Assembly: GCA_014964245.1 (NCBI GenBank)
Contig: JACVYH010000002.1
Span: 3,561,501-3,625,500, forward strand
Reading direction: 5' to 3'
DNA length: 64,000 nt
Source: Nannizziopsis barbatae
Taxonomy: Eukaryota; Ascomycota; Eurotiomycetes; Onygenales; Nannizziopsiaceae
A model generated the notes under the pieces. The model saw nothing but the letters and a program-made list of their open reading frames with translations. It was not told the DNA's origin and made no database searches. The position numbers were made by a program, and so were the translations under genes. Below are positions 36,390 through 47,769 of this stretch, piece after piece (within the stretch, counting starts at the first letter, position 1; each line of letters opens with the position of its first letter).

Positions 36390-37820
36390 TGCGACGTCGA
36401 CTTAGAAAAAAATGGTTGATCGATTGGTAGTTGTTATGATGTTTGTGATGATGAGTTGATGATTTTTGAAAATTCTGGAGTCTACGGCTGTCCAGGCAGG
36501 TATTTATATTCAATTGCTACCCATTACCTGGTATTTTTGGCACATGTAGATATCAGACCTGAAGTGGCATTGTGAACAGTCACGGCCCTGACAAGAGTCG
36601 GTTGGTCTCCATATCCAAACCAACATCGATTCTAAAGCCAACATATTCTATACTTGAAACAGGTGTAGTCATTCTTTTTAGCTCTATTTGGAGTCTGCAG
36701 TTAGCTCGACCGCGTATTTTGGGCGACAGTTGAGTTCTAGAAACCTTGCATTTCATAATGCAAGAGTTCGTTACCGAAATTAGCATCGGCTATTCTTCGG
36801 GATAACCGTTTCTCCACAATTTCAGGGGTATATGGGGGCCTAAAGATGCAATATCCTCCAAACTCTATGATTATTCAGAGATACGGGTGAACTGAGTATA
36901 ACCAGGCTGTGAATTAGGGCTGAAGGATTCTTCATCATGCAACATCAAGTCGGCTCGAGGCGCTTAATCTGGATTGTCATACCACATCTTTCTATTTCCA
37001 ATTCTCGAATAATTATGCGCTGTAACATTTCTGAAGTTCTTTTAACATAATATTGCAGGCAGGATTTTGTATAACTAGTTAAGGCGATCCCGAAAGTCTA
37101 AGATACGAGCAAAGCTGTGTGCGAGCGACAAATTATCCGCAAAGAAACAGCATGAGAAGCTTCCAGCGTCTGGGGCGACATCTGATCTTCAGCTGAGATA
37201 CGGTCGTTTTGGATTGATATGAATGATGCCGATGGAGACGGACCTTCTCAACTGCTGTCTCCATCACGCAGCCCGAATACTTAGCCTTTGAACATCCACA
37301 TTCCAACATTTTTTCCCCTCATGACTTTTGATAATTTTATTTTTATCATATCCAGCTGAAGTACGACCGTTTCGAATTGATGTGTATATGGAAGAACCCT
37401 GGGGTTCTCGTGAGATCAGACAGCCCATTTCCAACATCAAGACTTTACTGCCTCCACTGCCACCATTCTGCGTATCGAATTTGTCCTCCAACTGCCCACC
37501 GAGGGCCTTCTACGATGGAGGTCCAACGTGCTATGTCGGGCGAGAAGTCTGTGTTTAGTTTCAGTTTGAAAGACAGGAAATTGCTAACCTCGGTGTCTAA
37601 GTATAGGCATGGCAACACATTCGGACTTCAAACTTGTGGACGAATGTGTCCTTGATACTGATCCTCAGAATGTATAAAGTCAGGGTCGAAGTGCTGTCGA
37701 AGCTGTTCGAATAATTCGACAACAATCAGTTTTCAATCATTTGAAAGATCTCTCAATTTACAAATCTCGATAACACCCATACCCCATTTCATATTTCTTT
37801 CAAGACACTGTCAGTTAAAA
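36390..37820. other. 1.4 kb divergent promoter between two secreted-protein genes
   Basis: No supported coding region. The interval separates two divergently transcribed secreted-protein genes and may be a shared control region. Confidence 0.6.
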
Positions 37821-39053
37821 ATGGCCTTTACCGCTATTGTGATCGGCATCACGGGCCTCTCCCTAGTTCCGCTCGCAGATTACTTCTTCCCAAAGCCTTA
37901 CCAGGCAGATACCATCGTTCGTGTTGCTGCGGGCCTGTCGCAGCCTAAAGAGGGTGGCAAGGCTAGTACTGGTGGTGGCATGCCAAACATCGCACTATTC
38001 GACGGAAATGGAGGTAGAATTGGATTCTTAAGTGGCCAAAGGCACGGAAAAATTGAAGACGGCCGTTATGCCGATATCACCGTTCACCCCATCGACCGAA
38101 ACAATAACAGACCAGCTGAATATATTTCTCTCAGTGCCTCCAGCACGGACGCGCTTTGTATCGCATATATCGCGGTAACACACCCCAGCAAGGAGTACTG
38201 GGCTTTCTCTGGTGATAATGCAGTCACTTGTGGCGCCTCTTGGTATCATTCCAATCTCGCGATTCAGACAAGCAACAGGGCTTATAAGCCCAAGTGCTTT
38301 TGGATCGATAGCTTTGACGACGACGGCAAGACAACAAACAATTTCCCTCAGGGTGTCGGCATTCATCTGATCGACTTTGTTGGAAATGAGGCGCGATACC
38401 TGCAGTACAAAGAGAAACCCGACACCATGTGCAAAAGTGAACCGAGATTCAAGTTGTATCCGAAATTAGGTGAACTGAATTGCCTACCTGTTTTCAATCC
38501 TCCCATTGAATATAGCGATGACGGAGCCGATAAGGATCTCAAAGCCGCGTTGTCGAAAGGAGAGGTCATGTGCACCCCCCATCCCGGTGACAAGCCATCA
38601 GTTAGGGAGCTCCTTACGCTGCGACGATATTCTTCTGGCCGTTTCCCAATGCCAACATACGGAGTTAAGAAACGAAGCGGAAACGAGACAGAATTGGAAT
38701 TGCATGAAGAGATACAAAAGGAGGTACAAAAGCGAGAGGTACCAAACGGGGGGGTACAAAAAAGAACTTGCTTCCAAGGCGACATCGTCATCAGCGATTC
38801 CATGAGCGCCAAGGAGTTATGTGCAGATCCTAATTCACACGGTCCAGACTTTGTTTCGAAAACAGAGGGCATGTTTTGCGACCTGTGCGCCCATAAACTC
38901 TGGCCCGTCTGCCGCGAGACCGCAGCAGTCAAGAAGCCTGTAGGATGCTTCGATATGACGACCAAAAAGATGCGCTATGATGGAGAGAAAGCAGCGAGAG
39001 ATGGCACAAAGATGCCTGAGAAGACCTATACAAATGTTAGACACTGGAAATGA
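37821..39053 (+). CDS. Unrecognised secreted cysteine-rich protein with Kex2-type sites
   Basis: Single exon, 410 residues, family not recognised. An N-terminal hydrophobic segment (FTAIVIGITGLSLVPLA) is signal-like. An N-terminal domain of about 240 residues with six cysteines is followed by a charged spacer containing VKKR, VQKR and a second VQKR, spaced 18 and 10 residues apart, typical of Kex2 processing. The C-terminal part begins TCFQGDIVIS and has six further cysteines (FCDLCAHKLWPVC, GCFD) over about 65 residues. Twelve cysteines in total fits disulfide pairing in a secreted protein. Maturation would release the C-terminal cysteine domain and short peptides; this is inference. It is divergent from the secreted gene to its left. 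Confidence 0.82.
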   Translation: MAFTAIVIGITGLSLVPLADYFFPKPYQADTIVRVAAGLSQPKEGGKASTGGGMPNIALFDGNGGRIGFLSGQRHGKIEDGRYADITVHPIDRNNNRPAEYISLSASSTDALCIAYIAVTHPSKEYWAFSGDNAVTCGASWYHSNLAIQTSNRAYKPKCFWIDSFDDDGKTTNNFPQGVGIHLIDFVGNEARYLQYKEKPDTMCKSEPRFKLYPKLGELNCLPVFNPPIEYSDDGADKDLKAALSKGEVMCTPHPGDKPSVRELLTLRRYSSGRFPMPTYGVKKRSGNETELELHEEIQKEVQKREVPNGGVQKRTCFQGDIVISDSMSAKELCADPNSHGPDFVSKTEGMFCDLCAHKLWPVCRETAAVKKPVGCFDMTTKKMRYDGEKAARDGTKMPEKTYTNVRHWK

Positions 39054-40486
39054 TCTTTTTCCGTGCTGGTGGGGAAACTTATGTTATGGACGATGACAGG
39101 AGAAGCATACTGGTTATGCGATAGTAGAAGGTATCATTCAGCATCGGTTTTTCGTGTGTATATTTAAAGATTCGAGCATGTATAATATTTTGTATTTTCA
39201 AGCTTTGCATTAGAATTCGATACCTAGTTATTAGTTTGCGGTTTGAGAAACGTATTCGCAGAGCACCTTATTGTCCCGGTTCATTCTGCTTGGTCACAAT
39301 ACAAATAACGACGCAAATGTCGTACTCCGTACTCTGTAGATGGTATCTAGATCCATGAAACATCGTAGTGAGTCGCCCTCGCCAGGTATCTGGCATGATC
39401 ATTCGGAGTAGTTACTCGGTATTTACTCCGTACTCATTGATTAAGATCGACTTCATCAGACATCAGGTATCCCGAGGTGGTTTCATAGCTTCCAGTATTA
39501 CCATTTTCCTCGGGCCAAGACAAGTCATCCGTAATAGCCACAAATTGAATCCGGGAAAGTTGTGTTCTGTACTCCGTACAATCTGTGGCCTAACATCACC
39601 CGTTTTTCATCATCACATTCTGCAGCCACAATCACACTTGGAACTTCCGACTTTATGGCGACTGTCCGCATAGCAAGACAAAATGATCCGCTATTTCCAC
39701 GCCCATAGCGAGCTTAGTAAGCCGCTAGCCTGGTGAGCCTATCAGGTGACGTGGATTTTCCATGCGCTTGGTGCTTACTAAGCCATATCAAGTTAGTGCA
39801 GTTTCTAGAGGGGGTGTGTGTGAATAAAGGGGCGTGTGCATTAGAAGGGGTAGGAGGATCCGAATTTCCATTACGGAGTTTTTTGCATGCTTGTTAATTC
39901 ATTCGATTGGGTCTTTCCACGACCCCTTTTACTCCGTACGAGGCCTCGCTTTCCGCGGAAGCACGGTCGATTGGTATAGAAGGCTGTTGACTTTTGGCTT
40001 TTGGCGGCCGCCGGCAGACAGCAGACATGTGTCAGTGAATTTGCGAAGAAGTTGCGGAGTAACAATTCTTCCGAAACTCGGGTCCTTGAGCGTCAGCTGG
40101 TCAAAGCGCCGATCCTCGAGTCTGCATGAAGAAACAAGGTGATTATGCCGTCGGGTCGCGCGACTGAAACCCACAATTGCTGCTCCCTATTCGGAGAAGG
40201 CGGCGAAGGCGGAGGGTGCACCCGAAACCAATCCCTGCAAAACGCGTTGGTTTGCCCATTGCGAGGATATTTTGATAGATGAAAGTGAGGCATACAGATC
40301 GTATAAAATTGCTTTAAAGGCCGTATATGTATTACATAGTTACATATACGGAGTACTCGAAGTTATTCGATGCAAATGGATGTTGATCGCTATACTCGTA
40401 CGGAGTTAGACCTTTCCATAAAACAAAACATCCTCGATACCCGGCGACTCGGCGCTTCTTGCTTCCCGGCAAAATGCTTTCAAGGT
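39054..40486. other. Motif-rich spacer between secreted-protein genes
   Basis: No supported gene. It carries five full copies of the TACTCCGTA/TACGGAGTA half-site (39323, 39424, 39570, 39930, 40347) and partial ones (39872, 40399). Confidence 0.6.
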
Positions 40487-40857
40487 TTATTTCGCGGGCA
40501 TGCATTTACCCCAAGTCTATAATTTCCATCAGCCTCCGTATGTATTCCTCCCTTTGCTGAAGCATCCAACTTACGCAACGACATCCTTTGCTACAATCAC
40601 CGCTATGGCCACATTCATTGGCTGGACATTGCTGCAAATTATTCGAACAGGTAAGTGTGAATTCCGGAACAAAATCTAGCGATTTGACGTACCACGGCCC
40701 CGTCTCTTCCGTGCAATGACGCTGGTTTGAAAGCATCTGCCTCCGATTGACGGTTTGGTTCTCTTTCATCCTTAACATCTCTCATACCCAATTTTCCAAA
40801 AGCCGGTGTTGCAAGAGCAACCGTCGCCAAAAGGGCCAATACCGAAGCGAACTTCAT
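40487..40857 (-). CDS. Small secreted knottin-like peptide precursor (six cysteines)
   Basis: Three short exons, 40857..40693, 40631..40575 and 40516..40487; 83 residues. Residues 1-21 form a strong signal peptide (MKFASVLALLATVALA). A polar propeptide without cysteine runs to about residue 55. The mature part has Cys57-x4-Cys62-x5-Cys68-x3-Cys72-x1-Cys74-x4-Cys79, the spacing of inhibitor cystine knots such as squash-type protease inhibitors. The second intron (58 nt, GTAAGT donor, TATAG acceptor) is decisive: without it the frame gives only five cysteines and a charged tail, with it the sixth cysteine falls exactly in the knot position. Function could be protease inhibition, antimicrobial action or host interaction; none can be chosen from sequence. 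Confidence 0.82.
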
Positions 40858-42189
40858 ATTTTCTGGGAAGAATTTGAGTTGGTGAAAAGGTATTCGGTAA
40901 TTGAACGCTGAATGATTTTCGCTATGAACCACCAAGGAAGAAAGGAGATCATTCTGGATCTTTATATACCTATCAACGTACTGGTTATAGAAGGCAAAAT
41001 ATATATTCACGGAAGATCGTAGCACTAGAACGGTGCGATGCGCGAAATATCTGCAAGGCTTTCGCCGTATGGATTGTGTGCGGTAATTTTCGCTGATATT
41101 CAAGCGAGTTGTGTGACTGATGAACATTTGAGGCTTAATTCCCGGTTCGCCGACCACAAATAAGAAAAAATAAAACAATAAAACGAATTAGTTATGTAGA
41201 TCAGTTTATTCCTATGAATTCTATAGCAAAACGATGCATGCATACGGAGGAGATACAGCCCCCTCAGAAGGCAGACTGCAAACCGGGCTTCGCGCAATTC
41301 AATTGCCCCAAGTTCCAGACACGCGCGATTTACGTGCCCGCCCGTCGCTGTACGCATGAGCGATATATGTCCACGCAAGGACATTCGCGGACCGGCCTCT
41401 TTGCAAATTGAACGTGTAGAGAAGGTATTGAAACATATGCCCCTCGCTGGCTTCAGGGTCGGGACAGTGCAGGATGAAGTTGAAGAGTTTTGGTGTTACG
41501 CAGTTCACTGAGTGATATCTCATCCGGTATTCGGGAGATTCAAATCGCAAGTAAAAACGAAAGAAAGCAAACGTCCAAGGCACATTCGCCAATACTCAAA
41601 ACGCAGTTTGTATTCTGAGGTTGTTATCGCTAGCTACTAGACTACAAAAAGAACTGCGTGGCTCGAGTCCATATCCCACTACTTGGATTATGCCTTGGTG
41701 ATTGCAAGTGACTGCCAGTATCAGGGAATTCAGGCGAGTCAGCGGATTATTATGGAGCAAGACACTCAACGACTAATGTTGAGCAGAATCAACGGCAGGG
41801 CTTCATTTGCTACAATAACCCAACGATTTATATACAGTGAATGCACTTTAGAATTGGACCGCACTTGAGCTACATGTGGCTCTGAGTCCCCTCTCTTGGC
41901 CCAGACTGAGCCCAGAGAGCCTGCAGAGAAGCTGTAGTGGCTCTTTTGGTGCTCCATACTGCGACTCCACATGTGTGTGAGAAGCAAGTGCCATAATAAA
42001 GTTCATTGCTGCCGGAACAATGCAGAACAAACAAGTATCTGAGTTTGAAACGGTATGTCATTCTCAATATCTGTTCCTCACACATCTCGGATTCGAAGAT
42101 TGCTTTAGATATAGACAAAATGTGAGCTGTTAGGCCGTGGCTACCGCTGAGTGTGAAATCTAAGGCCCTGCGCTGTAAACACATACGCA
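40858..42189. other. 1.3 kb spacer
   Basis: Promoter side of the knottin-like gene and 3' side of the amidohydrolase gene. Overlapping short ORFs only; no hidden secreted peptide found by eye. Confidence 0.5.
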
Positions 42190-43545
42190 TCACCTCTTTG
42201 CCTTATCCCGTTCGAAATCAACCATCACTTGGGTATAGAACTGGTCGTCGACCAAGGTCTGCCAACCAATCATCGCCATGGCCTTGCCACCTAGAAGGCA
42301 CCTCTCATAAGCAATGGTTGTCCCAGCTGCCTCTGTGAATCCAGGGGTGTGATTGTTGGCATCATCTTTGACAGGGATACCAATAAGAGCGTGAAGGGCC
42401 GGGACGACATAGGATACATTGCCTTGGTCCGTAGAACCAATCAATAGGTCAGGTTCGACAGGGCCAACCTTCTCTCCTAACTGACCCATATGCGCCTGAA
42501 ACGCCTCACAAATAGGTATATTGTGGCGAAGATCAGCATACATAGGATCCTCCTTGATTTCAAACTTGCATCCAGTGGCAAGTGCACCAGCTTCAAAGCA
42601 GTTGACCACCCTTTTTCCAAGCAGTTTTACACGGTTGGCTGTTGTACTCCGAACAGAATATTTCACAACTGTGTCATCTGGAATGGCGTTGGTAATTTTG
42701 GGTGCTTTGAAAATTGTTCCATGTATCCGCTCGTCAGGCCTGATCTGTTGGCGTAGCATGGAGACATTGTTATATGCTGCTACTGCAGCATCCAATGCGT
42801 TGATACCCTCAAATGGGCTTATGCAGGAATGAGAGCTCACTCCTTTATAGCTGCAATAGATGTCGTAAGAGGCAAGCGAGCCTGAGCCCGACGAGCCTAG
42901 GAGGCCGAGTTCACGGAATCGAATCTCAGGAGTCGGATGCCTGTCACAATCGTTTCAGCAAAGGGGCTTACACGAATGAAAATCGGTAGGCCTACAGCAT
43001 CAATGAAATGTCAACTTCTGAGTATGCTCCGGCTTTAACCAGATCACACTTTCCACCGTAATCTTCCTCCGCCGGAGTTCCTAGAAGCTGGGCCCTCCCC
43101 TTGATTCCAAACTTATCAATTGCATGGGCAAGCGCGAGAAATCCCGCAACGCTTGACGTAGCAATTAGGTTGTGTCCACAGGCATGGCCCATTTCGGGAA
43201 GAGCATCATATTCGGCGTTGAAATTGATCATTCGCCCTTCTGAGCCGCTGATCACTTCAAACGCGGTTTCTAGACCATATGCATGACGTGTTGGCTTGAA
43301 ACCGAGTTCTTCCAAAAAGACACAGATGGTATCGTGTGCATGGTATTCTTTGAATGCGAGTTCTGGATTGTCAAATATCTTCATGGACCAGTCAGTACCC
43401 CGGGTGCATCTTTGGAATGAAAGTGAATTTGTCTTCTTACGCTTCTGTTCAATTTGTTCAGACGGTCCGATAGGTCCGCAATATACTCGTTCATTTCCTC
43501 CCTTACCTCTTTCAAAGAAGAGATTTTCGGACCGTCCTCGAACAT
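42190..43545 (-). CDS. M20-family metallopeptidase/amidohydrolase
   Basis: Zinc-dependent aminoacylase/dipeptidase type enzyme, closest in look to the PM20D2/AbgB-like group. Exons 43545..43441, 43378..42996 and 42940..42190; 412 residues. The first joint gives the helix SIFDNPELAFKEYHAHDTI. The metal site includes EYDALPEMGHACGHN (His-x-Cys-Gly-His) and LGTPAEEDYGGK (catalytic Glu pair). The dimerisation lid starts CSYKGVSSHSC, followed by the family motif GINALDAAVAAYNNVSMLRQ. The C-terminal block GSTDQGNVSYVVPALHALIG is typical. Relatives act on N-acyl amino acids or unusual dipeptides, and the true substrate is unknown. No signal peptide was seen, so cytosolic. Confidence 0.92.
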
Positions 43546-44172
43546 TTTTACAGAATTGATGGGACGAAATATGATAGTTGCGATAAGTCTTATTTTCTCA
43601 CAACTTCACATATGTGATTGTGAGCCTGCCGTCGGAGTGGACTGTATTTTATTGAATCTTTCTCTCCACGGACTGACTCTATCATGATCAACGAGTTCGG
43701 CAGGGTATTTAGAGGGGCATGTTAACCCGGAATTGCAATCCTCGGTGTTCTCTCCCCGTATTCAAGCAATCCGCTTCGGACTTGATGCCAAGATCATCGG
43801 GATGAGAACGGAGTTCGGGTTAGACGACCTCTCGCAGGACGATTATTCGGTAACTGGTCCCTTTCAATATCAGCCACTCTTGAGAGTGGAGATTAGACCC
43901 AGTGCCGTAGATAACATCTACATACATGATGTAGGTACTCCGAACTCCGTACTCCGTAGTGCGGATTCAATACCTTAGGAATCACCTGCTGATCAAATAG
44001 GGTTTGAGTTTCCAAAGGAACACCGGAATAATATTTACCCGGATTCCCGGACGCGTTCGCGTCTGAATCTCAAGTCTACTCCGTACCTGGAGTTAATGGG
44101 GGATTTTGATGTATTACCAGGTCTTTAAATGCTATTGAGGTCCTGTAATGTTTAGCTGTGCGGTTTCATAGG
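43546..44172. other. Divergent promoter, amidohydrolase / POL31
   Basis: Contains a cluster of CTCCG elements at 43936..43958 (three near-tandem half-sites) and one at 44077. No gene was seen. Confidence 0.6.
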
Positions 44173-46056
44173 ATGACGACTCAAGACTCAGCGGAGCAGT
44201 TTCTTTGCCCACCAAGGTATGGACACTATTTTAAGATATTCTACTGTCTGGAGGAGGCCGCGATCTAATGGTTTTCATCTAGTGACGAGGAAAAATATAG
44301 CCCTGTAAACCGCCAACCATCAGCTTATAACCCTCTCTCTACATTCCGACTTCCCCCCGGCGAAAGACGGCCTTACCAGCAACAGTATGCTGATCTATAT
44401 TTTCTGCGATTGGCAAGACTAAAACCTGCCGTCTCCGAGCTTGCCGCTGCGGACTGGGAAGGAATTACAGTGTGTCTATCCTCGGCCTTATACAGATATA
44501 AGGCCGCTAATAAATTGCGTAGATTGCGGGCGAACATGCTCGACGGGTCGATAGAGTTTTGGATGTGAGGCAGGGCGAGCTTTGTTGGGTGGTGGGTACG
44601 GTATACATGGATCTTCCGCTGAAGCCAAACATTCTTGAGGATATCTCCAAAGAGGTGAATTCCCGACTACTATACTCTCCGGCCTTTATAAGACCTGTAC
44701 TGACCTCACCAAAGTATTGGGACTCTGCGCCTCCTTCCCGGAAAACATATGTGGACCCTTCCAATCAAGGTGGTACTCAAACCATGTTGGAGGACGAATC
44801 CGGACGATTGAAATTAACCGGAACTCTGCTCCAAACCTCCGTACTAGTCACCGGTGCTATTGTAGCTGCACTAGGAACCGAGAATGCCAATGGTGATTTT
44901 GAAGTCATTTCCGTCAAAGTACCAGATCTGCCGCCCCAACCTGCCCGCTGGGAGCGTGACCCAGAAGGCTCGGCGTCTGGCAAAAGAAAAAGAAGCTCAT
45001 TAGATAATGGCCAATCGCCGAGAAAGAAGGTTGCCTTGGTCAGCGGGCTGGGTATTACCGGAACATCGGGCGACACCGTGGCATTAAATCTGCTGGCGAA
45101 CTATCTTCTCGGATATGGGGAAGCCGTCAATGACTCTGATGGCGGCGTTGGCTTGACACCGTCGGCAGAAATAAGTCGTCTCATAATAGTAGGAAACTCT
45201 CTTGGAGCAGCGGTGCCACCAGCTCTCGCAGAGCAAGATGCGAGTGAGGATACAAAGAAGAAGCGACAAGCGAAAAAGTATGGGTATGATGCATCGTCTT
45301 ACAATGCAGCTCCAATCACCCATTTAGACAATTTTCTTGCCGAAATTCTCCCCAGCATACCTGTTACGCTCATGCCTGGTGAGACAGACCCAGCAAACTT
45401 TGCCTTACCGCAACAGGAAATTCATCGCGCCATGTTCCCTCGTAGTAGGAACTACTGCGCTGCTGCTCGCCCTGGACTTGATGGGCCAGCATCCGAACCT
45501 GGGTGGCTGGACACTGTAACAAACCCATGGCAGGGAGACGTGGAAGGGTGGAGATTCTGGGGCTGCAGCGGACAGAATGTCGATGATGTGCTCAAGTACA
45601 TGTCTCTTGAAGATGACGGGTATGGTAATAGCCTCGATTCGGATGACGACACGAGGTTACGGATGATGGAAGCAATGCTGAGGTGGAGATGCGCTGTGCC
45701 AACAGCACCAGATACCTTGTGTAAGGCCCTAACAGTACCTACTTGAGAGAAAATGAGAAACTAATAGCTCTCTAGGGTGCTACCCTTTCCAGGATTACGA
45801 CCCATTTGTTTTGCAAGCTTGTCCTCATGTCTTCTTTGCGGGAAACCAACCTACGTTCAAAACTGCGGTGATTGAAAAGTCTGTTCTACCGTCATCTATG
45901 GAAATTGAAGGCGAAGATCAAATTCCCAAGGTGAGGATTTTGGCACTCCCTAAATTTTGCAAAACCGGGGAACTTGTTTTGCTAGATTCTGAGACCTTGG
46001 AGGCGGAAGTCATAAAATTCGGGGCATGGAAAGACATGACTGGAGATAAGTTGTAG
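44173..46056 (+). CDS. POL31: DNA polymerase delta small subunit (B-subunit)
   Basis: Essential accessory subunit of replicative DNA polymerase delta, also shared with polymerase zeta. Exons 44173..44216, 44283..44469, 44523..45720 and 45776..46056; 569 residues. The N-terminal OB-fold region contains YADLYFLRLARLKP and the joint yields ARRVDRVLDVRQGELCWVVG. Residues from about 190 form the inactive calcineurin-like domain: VALVSGLGITGTSGD, SRLIIVGNSLGAA and LPSIPVTLMPGETDPAN. The motif FWGCSGQNVDDVLKY and, over the last joint, PDTLWCYPFQDYDPFVL close the fold. An internal Lys/Arg-rich insertion (SGKRKRSSLDNGQSPRKK) may be a nuclear localisation signal. Very secure. Confidence 0.96.
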
Positions 46057-46202
46057 TTTTTTGTGCATTAAAACGTCTTCCACTCCGGATTCCCCGGAGC
46101 AATGTTGATAGATACCAGTTATTCATCAAAGCATTTCTTCATTGATTTAGACCCGCTTGATAAGTAGAAAAAGAATACTAGAATCAGACCAATGAACATA
46201 AT

Positions 46203-47032
46203 TCAGTAATTTGGTCCGGGCCCTTGATATCCGTTGTCTGGTAGGTACAAATGTCTCACGGCTCCTTTGGCGGTCAAGACCACCATTCTTATCACACCAC
46301 CTGAGCTACCATCCCATTTGATGGCCTCCTGTAATGCGCCTTTAACGAACTCAACACCTTCTTGTTCCGTCATACCTTCCTGCCAATTTGCATCGCAGTA
46401 ACCGTAAATGTATGTTGAGCCAGAGCCGCCGATAGCGTAGGCTTGTTCGTGAAGAGAACCGCCGAGAGGAATGGAATAGACTTTGCCACCATTGCGTTTA
46501 TCGAAACCTGCGATAATTATACCGGCACTATATTGGGTCAGCAGGGATATCATAATTGGGATACTATCCAACATATTGAGTACCTCAGCATATCCTTGTT
46601 GTCATAGCATAGCTCCTGAAACAAAGCGGCGGCAGTCTGGGTCGTGGGAGGTTGGTCGTAAACAACACCATACATGCCTAGGTGGTATCTAACAATGTCT
46701 GCTACGGCTTGTGTGTCTGCCGCCGAGCCGGATCGGCAGCACCAGATTGTGTCGTGAACTTGAGTGAGCTTATCGGTGACGCGATTCGCGATGTAGGCGC
46801 CCGTTGTCGTTCGGCTGTCAGCCCCGAGAATGACGCCGTCTTTAAAATTGATTGCCATGCTGTCATTAAAATAGGTTGGTTTACTTCTGAATATCGAAAG
46901 ATGATTCGAGGGCCGCTTACATTGAGGTACCAAGACTGTGTTTGGAAAGTCAGTTATTCGGTCTTCGGCTAGGCCTAACGAGCCATTATAACAAATCACG
47001 TACTTCACTTCACCTTTTTTAAGGTGCTCCAT
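46203..47032 (-). CDS. PRE3: 20S proteasome subunit beta-1 (caspase-like)
   Basis: Catalytic beta-1 subunit of the proteasome core, cleaving after acidic residues. Exons 47032..47004, 46935..46921, 46859..46584 and 46527..46203; 214 residues. The second exon is only 15 nt; it is needed to restore the block VNLGTSIMAINFKDG. Thr13 after Gly12 becomes the N-terminal nucleophile when the short propeptide is removed. Family blocks GVILGADSRTTTGAYIANRV, IWCCRSGSAADTQAVAD and GGSGSTYIYGYCDANW are intact, with the conserved Lys in VTDKL. The start is the ATG at 47032; upstream only an in-frame GTG is present, so an extra 5' exon is possible but not required. Confidence 0.95.
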
Positions 47033-47769
47033 ATCCACATGTATTCCATCTGCGATTGCATCAGAAACTTGATAGTATTAACCATCCGGGGAGCTCTGAC
47101 CTTCGCCTAAGCAACCTCGAACGCCCTGATTCTTCATTTTGTCGTCAAGGGTTAGGAGATATCAAACGCAGAGGTCTATGTTTGGTCAAAAAGCAAGGTT
47201 ATTATATTCTATCCCCGTCAAAAATTGAAAAAAAATCGCCTTTTGGAAGAGTAGGCAGGGAGTGGAATGCATCAAGAGCTCTCGGAATGAGTGCAGATGA
47301 GCTTGAGGCAGCACACCGGACGTGGCCCGCCCAATTGGGAATAGTGCCTGCGCGTTTACGAGCTTGACCCCAGGGAGACTTTTGATTGGTTATGTTCTCT
47401 GCTGCGCTTCGAGTCTCCGTATGAAAGGCTGAATAAGCGCCTGACGTAATAACTTTAATTTGTCGTACAGTTAAGCGCAAATCTGGTAAAGATGGAGCAC
47501 TAGGCAGCTTCATATGTGGAGTGTCAAACAAGGGGATTGATCCAGAATAAAGGGCATTCCCTTTTGTGCGGATTTTTTTTCTGCTTTACCAACATTCCGG
47601 TAACTGTCAAGATCTTATAAGCTTGAATCTCAGCGATAGAGAGTGATTGACTCTCATCTTGCCATTGTCTGGTCCTCCTAGCCGCCGAGAACGACTTCCA
47701 TCAATTTACTGTCGCGCGGCGTACTATTCACATTAGATACTTAGTCAAAGATACAAGCACAACAGAAAC
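47033..47769. other. Divergent promoter, PRE3 / Bem46
   Basis: About 740 bp between divergent genes; ORFs in it show no family content. It presumably includes a proteasome-gene promoter, but I could not identify a PACE-type element with confidence. Confidence 0.55.

Noticed and set aside
47202..47531. 109-codon minus-strand ORF between PRE3 and the Bem46 gene
   Set aside because: Composition is random, there is no domain, and it overlaps another ORF in the promoter interval of two housekeeping genes.
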